Assembly (NCBI GenBank): GCA_030267565.1
Contig: BRXU01000002.1
Span: 4,711,501-4,775,500, forward strand
DNA from: Pleodorina starrii
Taxonomy: Eukaryota > Chlorophyta > Chlorophyceae > Chlamydomonadales > Volvocaceae
Direction: 5' to 3'
DNA length: 64,000 nt
The translations under genes were made by a program, and so were the position numbers. The notes below the pieces were generated by a model, which saw only the letters and a list, made by a program, of their open reading frames with translations, did not search any database and had not been told where the DNA came from. This document shows positions 10,363 through 20,714 of the stretch, one piece after another (the stretch's first letter is position 1; the number at the start of each line of letters is the position of its first letter).

Positions 10363-13300
10363 TCACGGCTTTAAGACTGGCGCTCTGAGGGAGCCGGCGC
10401 CGCCGCCAACGCCGTCGCCGCCGCCTCCGCCAAGACCGGAAGCGGCAGCAGCGGCGCCGGCGCTGACGTCGGCCTGTCGCCGTTCGACCACTGGACCCGG
10501 AATCTGACACTCCGCGCTGCGTGCGGCGCCACCACACCCGCCTGCTCGCTCCCCACCGCCGGCGGCCGGCGGCGGCGAGCCCGGCGCCGCCACTGACGCC
10601 GCCGACGGCCCACCCGAGGGTCCAGCCGGCGCCGGCGCCGCCGCAACGTCATGCGTCTGCTGTTGCGGCGCCGCCGCCGCCGCCAGCGCTGCCGGCGGCG
10701 CCGCACCGCTGCTGCAGCGAGGGGCCTCCGTCGCCGGCGCGGCCTCCGTCATCGGCACCTCTGCTCCAGCGGCGTAGGGATGGACGTGTGGGAGTGCAGT
10801 ATCGCCCATCCCCCTGGGGCTGCAGCCAGCGACCTCGCGCCGATGCCGCAACCCACTGGGCCCATCTCCGCCGCCGCTGCAGCCACCGCCGGATTCGCGC
10901 TTGGGCTCTGGAGTACCAGGCGCCGCCGCCGCCGCCGCCGCCGTCGTCCTCGTCGCTACAGCGGCCGCTGCCGCTGCCGCCGGGGGTGCCGGTGGCGTCA
11001 TCTCGAGTGGCGGCTGTGAGGGCTGCGAGGGCCGCAACGGCTGCGAGACGGTACTTGCCAGCTGCGGGACCGTGGGGCCGGTTACATCCCCGGTTGGCGC
11101 CTCCGAAGGCGGAGGAGTGTGCGGCACGGACTCATCGAACGGCGGCGGCGGCGGCGGCAGCGCCGCCGCGCGGGGTGACGTTGACACTGACGCTGGAGGC
11201 GGCGGCGGAGGCGGCAATGGCAGCGTCGCAGCCGTCGCGCCATCTGACAGCGGCGACGAGGGCGGCGAAGCCGTCGCCGCCGCCGCCGCCGCAGTGGCCG
11301 CGCCCCGCAACTCCGCCGACACTGCCCTGTCTGGGCTGCCGGCGGGGATTGCCTGTTTCCCCGATCTCCAGAATGCCGCCGCGCCGCCGCCGCCGCCGCT
11401 GCTGCCGTCATGCTGCCCCCCAGCGGCCGCCACCTGATCCGACACCGGTTGCGTGTTGTACGAGCCGTCGTACAGCGGCAATATCGCGACTCGGTCGCGT
11501 AAAGCCGGTTGAGCCGTGGCCCTGGCGGCGGCGGCGTCACCGCACCCGCCGCCGCCGCTAATTCTGCTGGGCGCGCCAGCCGCCGTGACGTCACCACCGG
11601 CGCCGCCACAGCCGAATATGTCTCCCCTGCAGTGGGTACTCATCGTCACGGCGGCGGCGGTGACGTTGGCGGCGGCGGCCACGGCGGTGTCCGCACTCGG
11701 GGCACCGCCAGCGATATTGAAGAGTCCGCCCGAGTTGACGCAAACGGCCAACTGGACACCGCCGGTGACGGTGTCAGTGCCGCCAGCGGCGGCGGCGGCG
11801 ACGGAGTACTGCCGGCCGATGCCGACGCTGGAGCCGCCGCCGCCCGCCAGTCCGCTCCTGGCGCCGCCGCCACCGCCGCCACCGCCGCCGCCGCTGCAGT
11901 AGCTGCATGCTGAGGGGCCAACGCCCGCGACGGCGTCGCCGTCGCCGTCGCCGCCGCTGCGGCTGTGCTTGCTCACAGAGCCAAACAGATCCAGAGGGAA
12001 GCGGCTGAAGCGGCCCTGGAGGTGGATCCGGGAAGGTGGCCCGAGCTGCGTGAGGGGGGGTTGGAGGCGGGGTTGGGGGCGGGAGGGGGACGATAGAGAT
12101 GATACCGCGCAGCCGCAGCTTCGGGACGCTTGTGCTGTCCAAGACCTAGAGGGTAGAGGGAGCGCCCGATGGAAAGCATGCCGACGGGAAAGATGGACGA
12201 AGCGGACTGAGGGGCGTTGAGGGGTGTTGACCGGGGGGAAGGGGTTCTGCCTGCCTCCCTCCCATACCCAAACCCAAACCCAACCATCCCTAGGAGAAGA
12301 AGCGCCTAGGGGTGCTCCGGAGGCAGGGAGGCAGGGAGCCGCAGAGAATGTGATACGGATCGCGCCAAAGGTCACTTTACTTTATAGGCTAGGAAAGGGG
12401 TGACCAAGGGCTTCGCACGTTGGGAGGGGGGCCGCTTGCCAAGTGCCGTACCGTACCTCACTGTCGTACTGGTCGTTGGTGGAGCGGCCGTGCCACAGGC
12501 TGTCGCTTGTGGCGGTGGAGGTACCGCGGCAGCAGTGGCAGCTGCAGCGGCGGCAGGCATTGGCCAGCCGGCACCTGGGATGGTGGAGCGCAGGAGGGGG
12601 GGGCGCGGGTGGGGGTGACCGGTGATATGGTGGGAGCGCTCCCTGGGGTGTTGAGGCCGGGAAAGCGCCCCAAGGCTATCGGGCAGGGTGGGCCGGGTGG
12701 GTTTTGAGTTCTACTGGGCCTTTCGGGAGAGTGAGTGAGTGAGTGAGTGAGTGAGTGAGCGAAGGAGGGGGAGAGGACGACAGGGAGGACGGTGGTGGGG
12801 CTGACTGGGAGGGAGAGAGGGAGAAGTCCCTCGGGACGGACGAGGGCCCACGAGGGGGCGAGAGCCCGCTCGTTTTAGTGAAGAAAGACGGACTTCGCAC
12901 CCCAAACAGAGCTGCAGCCGCCACGCCACGCTCGCCCGCTCAAAAGCACCCAGCAAAGAGCCCTGCCCGCCCGCCCGCCCGCCTCCACACCCGGCGCGCT
13001 CACCACTTCAGGCTGCGCAGGGTCTCCGTCGCAACCGCCGCCACAACCCCCAGACCCAGGAACACGAAGGCGCCCAACATCTGACGGATGGTGAGCCTGC
13101 TGTCGGTCCGCCGGCTGTTGGCATCTGCGCACTGACTGCGATCGGTGAACCAGGTCCGGTAGAGGTCGGTCAGGGTGCCGTCCTCGCTGAACGACTGCGG
13201 AGGCGGAGGCGGCGGCGGTGGGGTGGGGGCGGGTTGATGGGTGGGTTGATGGGCGGGTTGATGGGCGAGGCAGTCATACAAGAGGCAGCAGCGGAGGGAC

Positions 13301-16300
13301 GGAGGCGACGAGGTGGGTGGGTGGGTGGGGTGGAGGTGGAGGTGGGTGGAGGTGGGTGGACGGAGATGTGTGTGTGGGGGGGGTGGGGGTGGGGGGGGAG
13401 GGGGTGGAGGTGGGTGGGTTCATGGCCCACGGGTCGGGCCTTGACAGGAAGGCCGGAACAGTCAGAAGGGTTGAGCGCACGCATCATATCCTCGCGGGGG
13501 GGGGCCTCTGGATGCGTTCGATGCCCGCCTTGCCTCGGCACAGCCGCAGCGCGGCTCCTATCCACGCCCCAATACCCACCCCAACCCGATCCGACCCAAC
13601 CCGACCCAACCCAGCAATGCAACGCCACGCCCCACCTGAAGCGCCGCGTTGAACAACGGTGTCAGTGGGGAGTCCTTTTGCAGCCCGATCACCAGGTTGC
13701 CTAAACAGGCGGGCAGGGGCCGGGGCCGGGGCAGTGCAGGGCGGGTCGGGAGGGAGGGATGGAGCCAGGGCGGCAGCACGCGCCGCGTGCTTGGGGGATT
13801 GGGGACCCGTGGTGGCCCGGGGGTCCGTGCCGGGCTGGCGACACGCTCGCTCGGGTGGGGCGGGTCGGTGCAGACTTGGACAGGGGGCGGTGTATCCACG
13901 TATAGGCCGGAGCCCGTAAACGGTAATGTCATGGGGGCGGGGGGCGGGGGCGACAGGAGAGGGAGGAGGCGTGGCATGGGAGGGTTTGCGTGAAGAGTAC
14001 CGCAATCACCCTCACCCCCAACCCCGCCCTCACACTTGTTCCCCTCTACCTCCTCCCCACCCCGCCGCCTCCGTCTCCGCTGCGGTATCTTCTTCTCTAC
14101 CTCCTCCCCACCCCCCCTCCTCCCCACTCCCTACCCTCCTCCCCCACCCCCCTCACCCGCTCCAAACGTGTCCCCCACCACCGCCACGTCACACGGCTGC
14201 TGCATCGCCTGGTACGTCAGCACCGAGTAGTCCCCCACGTAGCCCGCCACGCGCCCCTGCCGCACCGCCGCCACGCACTGCTCCACGGCGGCGCACGTGT
14301 GCAGCGCTGGACGCAGCTGCATGGCCAGTGAGTCCCGGCTGTTCAAAAAGTAGTCCAGAGTGGAACTGTTGGCGTTGACCACCACTGCACCGGAGCTCTG
14401 GATGACGTCCTGTGGGTGGGCATGCGTGTGTGTGTGGGCGTGTGGGTGGGTGGGGCGTGTGTGTGTTTGTGTGTGCGTCGGGGGGGGGGGGGGTGACAGG
14501 GAGGTCTTAATAGAAGAGGATACCGTGGTCGCGGAACTGTGGCAACAGGGGGGGACTGGGTATTTGGAGGGTTGGTTTCAGGATTTATTTAGTGGTTTAA
14601 GAGTTTGCCACAGTGTGGTGTGTGCGCACGCGCGTGTGTGTGTTTCGAGCTTGTGGAGCCAGGGACGAAGAGGGGGCAGCGGGTGCCGAGGGGTTATCCA
14701 CGTATAGGCTGGAGCCCGGTGCCGAGGGGGGGGGCGCAAGGGGCCGGTCCGAGGTTAAACCCTTCCCCGGAAAGTGGCTGCAGTGGTCTGCAGCGGTCCC
14801 TCCAGCGGCCACGAACACACACGCATCCGCTCACAGGGCCGTACCTGCAGCCCCGTTATGCCGTCGTCAGCCCTCTGAACCGCCAGGAAGGACGTCAGGT
14901 TGGCGGTGTACGACGACAGTACGATGAGGCAGAAGAAGCAGTACACCACGTACAGCACCTGGCCGCGGAGCGGGACATACAGGAAGTGGGTGTGGGGTGT
15001 GTATGTGGGGGCCGCGTCGTGGTTTCGGAGCAGCCATCCGCGGAAGCTGCCAGCCGCCCCCCTTAATCAGTCAGGCACACACGCACGCGGAGAGTCGAGA
15101 CCGAATGTCATCGGACTGACTGCTTCAGACCGGTTGCGGCATTTTGGCAGAGATGAGTGTGTGTGTTCGTGTGGGTGTGTGCCTAAAGCCTAAAGCCTGT
15201 GCCGCAGCGCTTGGGTTCCGGAGCTTGCGGGCGCGGTGGGAGGGGGCACGTGCGTGGGGGGTCACATGCAGGTTTAAAACGACACACAACGGAACGGCCC
15301 CCCTTCCCCCGCCCCCACATACGCACACGATCAAGATGCAGGTACGGGTACGGTCTGGCAAAGTACGGAGGCGGGGGCACTTGGCCTGGGGTCAGGTCAA
15401 GTAGGCACTTGACCTGGGGGCGGGTCAAGTAGGCACTTGCCTGGACCCCCCAGCTGACACGCTGGGGTCGCTCGGGCGCCCCCGCAGCCGCCATCAAGCT
15501 CGTCAGGACGTGGCTGTCCCTTCCTGCGTGTGTGTGTGTGTATTGAGGAGTATGGGGGAGCGCGGGCGGGAAAGGGGGAAGGGAGCCGGGTGGGGACGCG
15601 ACCGGGAAGCATCAAGGAGCGCGGTGCGGGCGTGGTGGTTTCGGGGCCGACTTGCTGGCGCTGGGCGGGCGGTGCGAGAGGGCAGCAGAGATCGCACTGG
15701 TCGACATACACATGCGCAGAGGGCGGAGTAGTGGAGCCGCGTAACCCGGAGGCTGCGGGTGCCACGAATCGGGCAGCGTCTGACCCTGCCTTGAGACCCA
15801 CGGGTCAGTCCACTGGGTCACTCCTCCCAAGTCCCGACACATTCTGCGGCAGCAGAGATGCAATGTCTGTGGAAGATTAGACACGGCGGCAGACACGGCG
15901 GTTGAACAACAGCCCGACCGAAGGGCGAGGAGCTGCAGCCGATGATCCAGAGGACCCTGGATGTGACCCATGGGTCGGCGGCCAAGCCAGACCCACCAGG
16001 GGCAGCCCCGGGCGGCGACGACCATGACAACGGCGAGACGTCTGTCAACGAAGCGGCGGCGGAGGCGGCGGTCCGGCGGAGGCGAGGAGAAGGCTTCCGG
16101 TGCCGCATGTCGTACCTTTCCTTCTCCCCCCCGATGACGCCATGCTGGCCGGTAGGAGGCCGGTCGCCTGCAGCGCTCGAATCTGTTTCGCCCGGATCCA
16201 CTTGCCGTACCGATCGAGCACCCAGAACAGCAGCGCCACTCCGATTATGGTGCACAGCAGCGTCACCCAGAGGGGGTACGTGAAGGGCGCCAACACGGAC

Positions 16301-17056
16301 AGCGCCCCCGGGGCCTCGGTGTTGCTCCTGCGGAGGCAGGGCAGGGCAGGGCAGGGCAGGGCGCGACGGCTGCATTGACGCCCGGGGACGCCTGCCTTGA
16401 GCCTTGGGGTGGCCGCCCGGCGTGCCGTCAGGCACGCCCAGGGCCGCTGACGCCGCCGCCGCCGCGACCGTCCCGCTGACGTCGGGGAGGCGGCGGGCGA
16501 ATCGGGGCGGGTCTCTCCATTCGGGTGAACACGACGTGGAGCCCTGTACGGTGATGCCGTACATTCAACGTAGGACTCACTGGACGAGCAGCGTCAGGCC
16601 CTGGTAGAGGTAGGGGTAGGTACAGTCTATCGCCTCCAGACGCGCGGCGGTGCGTGTGAGGGGGAACAGCGCCACATCCGCGCGGCCGTACACCAGCTCT
16701 GCCATGATCCCTGTTGTGGGGAAGAACAGCAGGCAGGAGTGTGGTGCGGATGAAATACCGAAGTTGGAAAATCTGCTTGGCCAGCTTTTTTGAGGACGGG
16801 CGCTTGGACTGTTTGCTTGCTTCGTCGGCGGCAACAATGACGACCTGCCTGTCCACACGCCGTTGACGAAGGACCCGCCTCCGGTGTTGTTCATCATATA
16901 ATATTCATGCGTGAATGAGGCGTTGTTGTAAGCGATGATTTTTTGGAAGAGTTCGATGAGCAGGCCGGTGTAGGAAGGCTGCCCGCTGGAGGTGCTGGAC
17001 TCGAAAACGAACGGCTGCCTGTCCCCCAACACAACACGTAGATGGCTGGAAATCAT
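10363..17056 (-). CDS. Ionotropic glutamate receptor-like channel A
   Basis: Nine-exon minus-strand model: 17056-16849, 16710-16581, 16327-16116, 15523-15441, 14958-14845, 14409-14157, 13700-13636, 13194-13004, 12145-10363. The total is divisible by three and gives about 1012 residues. S1 carries TRTAARLEAID, whose Arg93 matches the agonist-carboxylate Arg of iGluRs. M1 spans about 129-149; a short pore segment lies in the exon covering 184-211; M3 carries the family signature SYTANL (227-232). S2 has a YVGDYSVLTY...C block and LQKDSPLTPLFNAAL, then M4 at about 394-411. The tail (420-1012) is Ala/Gly/Pro/Ser low complexity. A plasma-membrane ligand-gated cation channel is inferred. No signal peptide or amino-terminal domain is found from ATG 17056, so an upstream exon may be missing. 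Two introns (after 16849 and 15441) start with GC. Confidence 0.85.
12729..12760. repeat. (GTGA)n microsatellite in last intron of receptor A
   Basis: About seven tandem GAGT units inside the intron 13003-12146. Confidence 0.85.
13892..13920. repeat. Recurring intron motif, copy 1
   Basis: Reads TATCCACGTATAGGCCGGAG then CCCGTAAA on the plus strand. It lies inside the receptor A intron 14156-13701, antisense to the gene. Confidence 0.8.
14694..14719. repeat. Recurring intron motif, copy 2
   Basis: Reads TTATCCACGTATAGGCTGGA then GCCCGG on the plus strand, in receptor A intron 14844-14410, antisense to the gene. Confidence 0.8.
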
Positions 17057-18207
17057 AATCCATTGAATGTTTGGTTACGCCTCGCCGCTGATTGTTCAGC
17101 GTCGCAGACGTCGCGGCAGCATACGGTGTGGCATGCGGTGATTAGTCCAATAAAGCAAGCGGTCAGTGCAGTACACCATAATCCAAGCTAGCACACCGTT
17201 GTATGCTGAGCTGCAGCGGTTCATCAGCTTTCTGGATACGGTACCGGTACGGGTACCGGTAGTTTGGACCATACAAGCTCACATAAACTCGTCACAACAC
17301 ACTAGCTCAGCCAGTATTTTGCCAATGGAAGACCAAGTTACTCCCGACTGTAGCAAGTCGAAATGTAAAGAGTGATGAAAGTCAGGAAATACGGAGGCAC
17401 CCCGAGCTAGCCATGACACTTTACAATGCGAATGCCTGCCTTACAGGTTGTCGGAAGTGACAAAATTAGGAAATTGAAAAGGGCATGTGCGTCAGCGCGG
17501 TGAGAACTGCTGAGGATTTCGCAAAGTCGGCGGTTGACGTCGAGGGTTTTGGGCGGTTCCGATAGCTTCGGGACCAGAGGTCGGCAAACCAAATCCTACA
17601 TTTGTGGCGCGGTAATATGATTTTACACCTCAATTTGTCGATGGTGCCGAACGGTGCCAATATGAGGGCTGGTTGCCGTACAGGTTGTACAAAGTCACTG
17701 TTCGATGTGGACACCTCCACACGTAGGAAAGATAAAGCGTCAAATCGATACGGTACACTGGAATGGAAACGCTCATTACGATTGTTATAATAGTCAAAGG
17801 CGATGTTGGCCGTGGGTACCGACTGATCAACAGGTCAACAGTCAGACTTATCTGCGTCGTACACCACATCAGGTAAGACCCATTGCCAAATCCTATCATC
17901 GCCCAGATGGCCCGGCCTGCCTCGTCATTCATGTTGGCGACCGTCATTCGTGGTCCCATTTCATGGCGGTTACCAGCATATACACATACTCCGCAACATG
18001 GCAAAAATGCGAAATCCGTACGTGGGGTACGAAATACCTGGGGTATTTCGTACTCAAGGCGTCCCCGTCCAGCCAGCCTGCCAGCCGTGCGCCTTGACCG
18101 AAAAATATTCGGAAGCCCTCTTTACGATGGCACCGCAGAAGACACACGGCGGGGAACCGTCGCCACGCATCGTCCGCTGATGGGATTGAATTCTATTCTC
18201 AGGTGTC
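17057..18207. other. Upstream region of receptor A, no gene recognised
   Basis: Moderate-GC sequence 5' of receptor A. A 5' exon encoding a signal peptide might lie here, but I could not pick one with confidence. Several short open frames on the minus strand (17407-18004) have no recognisable content. Confidence 0.4.
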
Positions 18208-18550
18208 TGTTGACACCACCACACTTTGGTATATGTTTCTGATATTAGTTAGATTACTACTGGGTGAGCTCCTGTAAGCTGTACAGGTGCGGTGGCGCCG
18301 TCTTCGTCTCCTTCCGCTGGTCGTTCATCGGTCGTCGTCTTGGCGACGCCTGGTACCTCGGTGGGTTTCCCTTCCGTTTAAGCTACGCTACGCAGCGGAA
18401 GGGAAACCCACCGAGGTACCAGGCGTCGCCAAGACGACGACCGAAGAACGACCAGCGGAAGGAGACGAAGACGGCGCCCACCTAAACAGCTTACCCAGTA
18501 GTAATCTAACTAATATCAGAAACATATACCAAAGTGTGGTGGTGTCAACA
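18208..18550. repeat. Foldback inverted repeat 1 (arms about 160 bp)
   Basis: The outer 58 bases, 18208-18265, are the exact reverse complement of 18493-18550. After a small bulge, pairing continues through the run containing ccttccgctggtcgtt to a centre near 18380-18393. The loop is only about 15-20 nt, so a transcript would fold into a long hairpin. Confidence 0.9.
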
Positions 18551-18852
18551 GAAGGAAGAAGGATATTAGGTTTAACAACCTTCCCATCTTCGAGTCTCAG
18601 TGGATGGCTAAACATAATCTCCAAAAGGCTGAGGGTCTGGTCCATCGTGAGATTATTTTTAGCCATCCACTGAGAAGTGAAGATGGGAAGGTTGTTAAAC
18701 CTAATATCCTTCTTCTTGTTGTCGACGGAAACGGACAGCTTAGCCGTGTGAGCGGTGACATCGTCAACCTCATCAGCAGCATCAGCGAGAATGCGCAGGC
18801 GAACCGCCGGATCAGCCGCAGCAGGGGCGCCCGCGGCATCCTCTGCACTCAT
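18388..18852 (-). CDS. ORF reading through the foldback repeats, possibly mobile-element derived
   Basis: An ATG at 18852 opens about 154 codons on the minus strand and reads through both inverted repeats. The first part (MSAEDAAGAPAAADPAVRLR, then a Val/Asp-rich stretch) lies outside the repeats and looks protein-like. The later part is simply one strand of the repeat arms. A hydrophobic Leu/Val-rich segment (WYMFLILVRLLLG) falls in the outer arm. I recognise no family. The structure suggests a gene fragment copied in inverted orientation rather than a working gene, but the frame being open through both hairpins is notable. Confidence 0.3.
   Translation of the reverse strand: MSAEDAAGAPAAADPAVRLRILADAADEVDDVTAHTAKLSVSVDNKKKDIRFNNLPIFTSQWMAKNNLTMDQTLSLLEIMFSHPLRLEDGKVVKPNILLPSVDTTTLWYMFLILVRLLLGKLFRWAPSSSPSAGRSSVVVLATPGTSVGFPSAA
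18551..18720. repeat. Foldback inverted repeat 2 (arms about 60 bp)
   Basis: The run gaagaaggatattaggttta near 18555, continuing to tggatggctaaa at 18612, is mirrored by 18658-18718 with a few mismatches in the middle. The intervening 45 nt also start and end with a short complementary pair (ataatct / agattat). Confidence 0.9.
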
Positions 18853-20714
18853 TTTTGTTATGCGGAAGCGAAGAACGAACGCAGGTCTCAAGATACCGAT
18901 GTAACAGGAAGTCCTGTAGTGCACCTAGGTGGCACTAAAAGGCACCGGCGAAGGTTGGACGCGCCGCCTTAGAGGCGCGGTCCAGAGATACGGTACGGAT
19001 ACGTACGATAAAGTGCCCGGATAAGGCCTTACGGAAAGCCATACGGAAACGTAAGGGAATTACATGGAACGATAGTTAAGGAACCGCTCTAAGCCAAGGG
19101 CTTGCGCGTTACATCGTAAGTGCAAGTGTACTACCGTAGGCATAAACGATTACGTTTGATGCGCAGAGATGGAACATATCTTAAGGAACATGTACTATTC
19201 CTAGAGCTTTCTAGCGTTGTCAAATCTATTAGATTTGTACAAGTGGTCGAGGCGGACGGACCCGGCAATGTTGGTTGTACGGCAGGGGTCGGCCAGTCGG
19301 GGTCGGGCCCTCATCGAGTTTCTCCGGCCCGATCGGAAACTCTTCCCCTCCTTCAAATTACTCCGCGCGACAGATACCAAGCGATTTGCTCTACCTGGAA
19401 ACATATCCTAGCACCATTAGGGCGGATTATATACCGGTACTTGGTGGGTAGGTCTCCGGCTGAGAAACCCGGACAGCAACGGCCTCCTGTACGACGTCTT
19501 TCGGCATTCTCCGGAACGCAATATCCTCAGCCACCACCCCTGCATCGACACCTCCCCAGGCACGCAGCCCATTATCCATTATTCTCCTCCGGACCCTTCG
19601 CAGGGGCGTTCGGAGGGTAGAGTCGGCCAAGGGGCCACCAGCGGGCCGTGCACTGCGGCGGGCCGTGCACTGCAACGTGTCCAAAAGTAGGCCAACAGGT
19701 GTCCAACAGGCCTGACAGCATTGTCGAGCCGGCAAGTTAAGGTCCCGAAAATAAACACCCAGCCGCCGGGATTGGCTGAGCAGGTAAGTTTGCATAAGGT
19801 TCATAACGGCTGGTGTAGCGACAACGGTATCCCATGGCCTTCACGGGCTCGTCGTACCGTGTATGCGTGGGACCACCAACGCGGCTTCGAGCGACACACG
19901 CGGCGGCTCCTCGGCGGTCGCAAGAAAGCAAAACGTCGACGTCGAAATACAGGGAACGAATGCGCGCGCACGTGCGTGCATAAAGCAACAGACCAGGAGG
20001 TCCATACAACGTAAGGTAAGGTAAGGTAAGGAAACGCGGCCCGCAAATCACGACAAGATGGTCGGCGCGTGGCGATACCGTATCGCGTGGCAATACTCAA
20101 CTGGGAATTCAGATGCTACCAATCAACCAAGACGCATCGGTCCACCCTCGCGGCCAAGTGCGCGGCCGTCGGGTCGCCAGGAAAGCCCGGGCGAGGGAAG
20201 CCCCGCCGGCTGTGGCAGTGCCAGAAGTATCGTAAGCGAGTCCCAGGACACCACCGAAACCATTTGTCGCCGTGCCTAGGTGCCATATAAAGATGTAATG
20301 TGAGCACACCTCTTTCTTTCGCACGCCCTGCCCCTTGTTTTATTTACGCAACACGGTAGTGAAACAGACCGAAAACACCGTCAGTCAGTATGGCAACACA
20401 GTCAGTCAGTATGGCAACACAGTCAGTCAGTATGGCAACACAGTCAGAATGGCAGGCATAAGCAGCAGGCGAGCAGCGCCCAGCGAGCGAGCAAGAAGAT
20501 CGCCGTGTCAGGCGGGTTGAATGGATAGAAAGACACACACACACATGTATCGAGGTTATGACAACTACCTACCAAATCCTACCTTCCAAATCCTACCAGT
20601 GCAGCCGCCACGCCACGCCTCGAAAACTATCGGAGGGCATCCATATTAAATCTTTTGCGGGCCCTCAGCCCTCGTCGGAGCTCCTGCCTAAGTTAGGAGC
20701 GCGCGGGTTTCACA
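18853..20714. other. Intergenic, no gene recognised
   Basis: No supported gene. Contains a short (GGTAA)n run at about 20012-20032 and the 21-bp tandem repeat listed separately. The part next to 20714 is expected 3' flank of receptor B. Confidence 0.5.
20378..20453. repeat. 21-bp tandem repeat, about 3.5 units
   Basis: The unit is cagtcagtcagtatggcaaca, repeated head to tail; the last unit is truncated and carries one change (cagaatgg). Confidence 0.9.

Noticed and set aside
10521..11561. 346-codon plus-strand ORF opposite the receptor A tail
   Set aside because: Arg/Pro/Ala-rich translation of GC trinucleotide repeats; the minus strand closes in frame with the receptor exons.
16577..17056. 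Reading receptor A exon 1 through to 16577 as one exon
   Set aside because: The extra residues after NGVWTG do not match paralogue B, whereas removing 16848-16711 restores the conserved S1 order.
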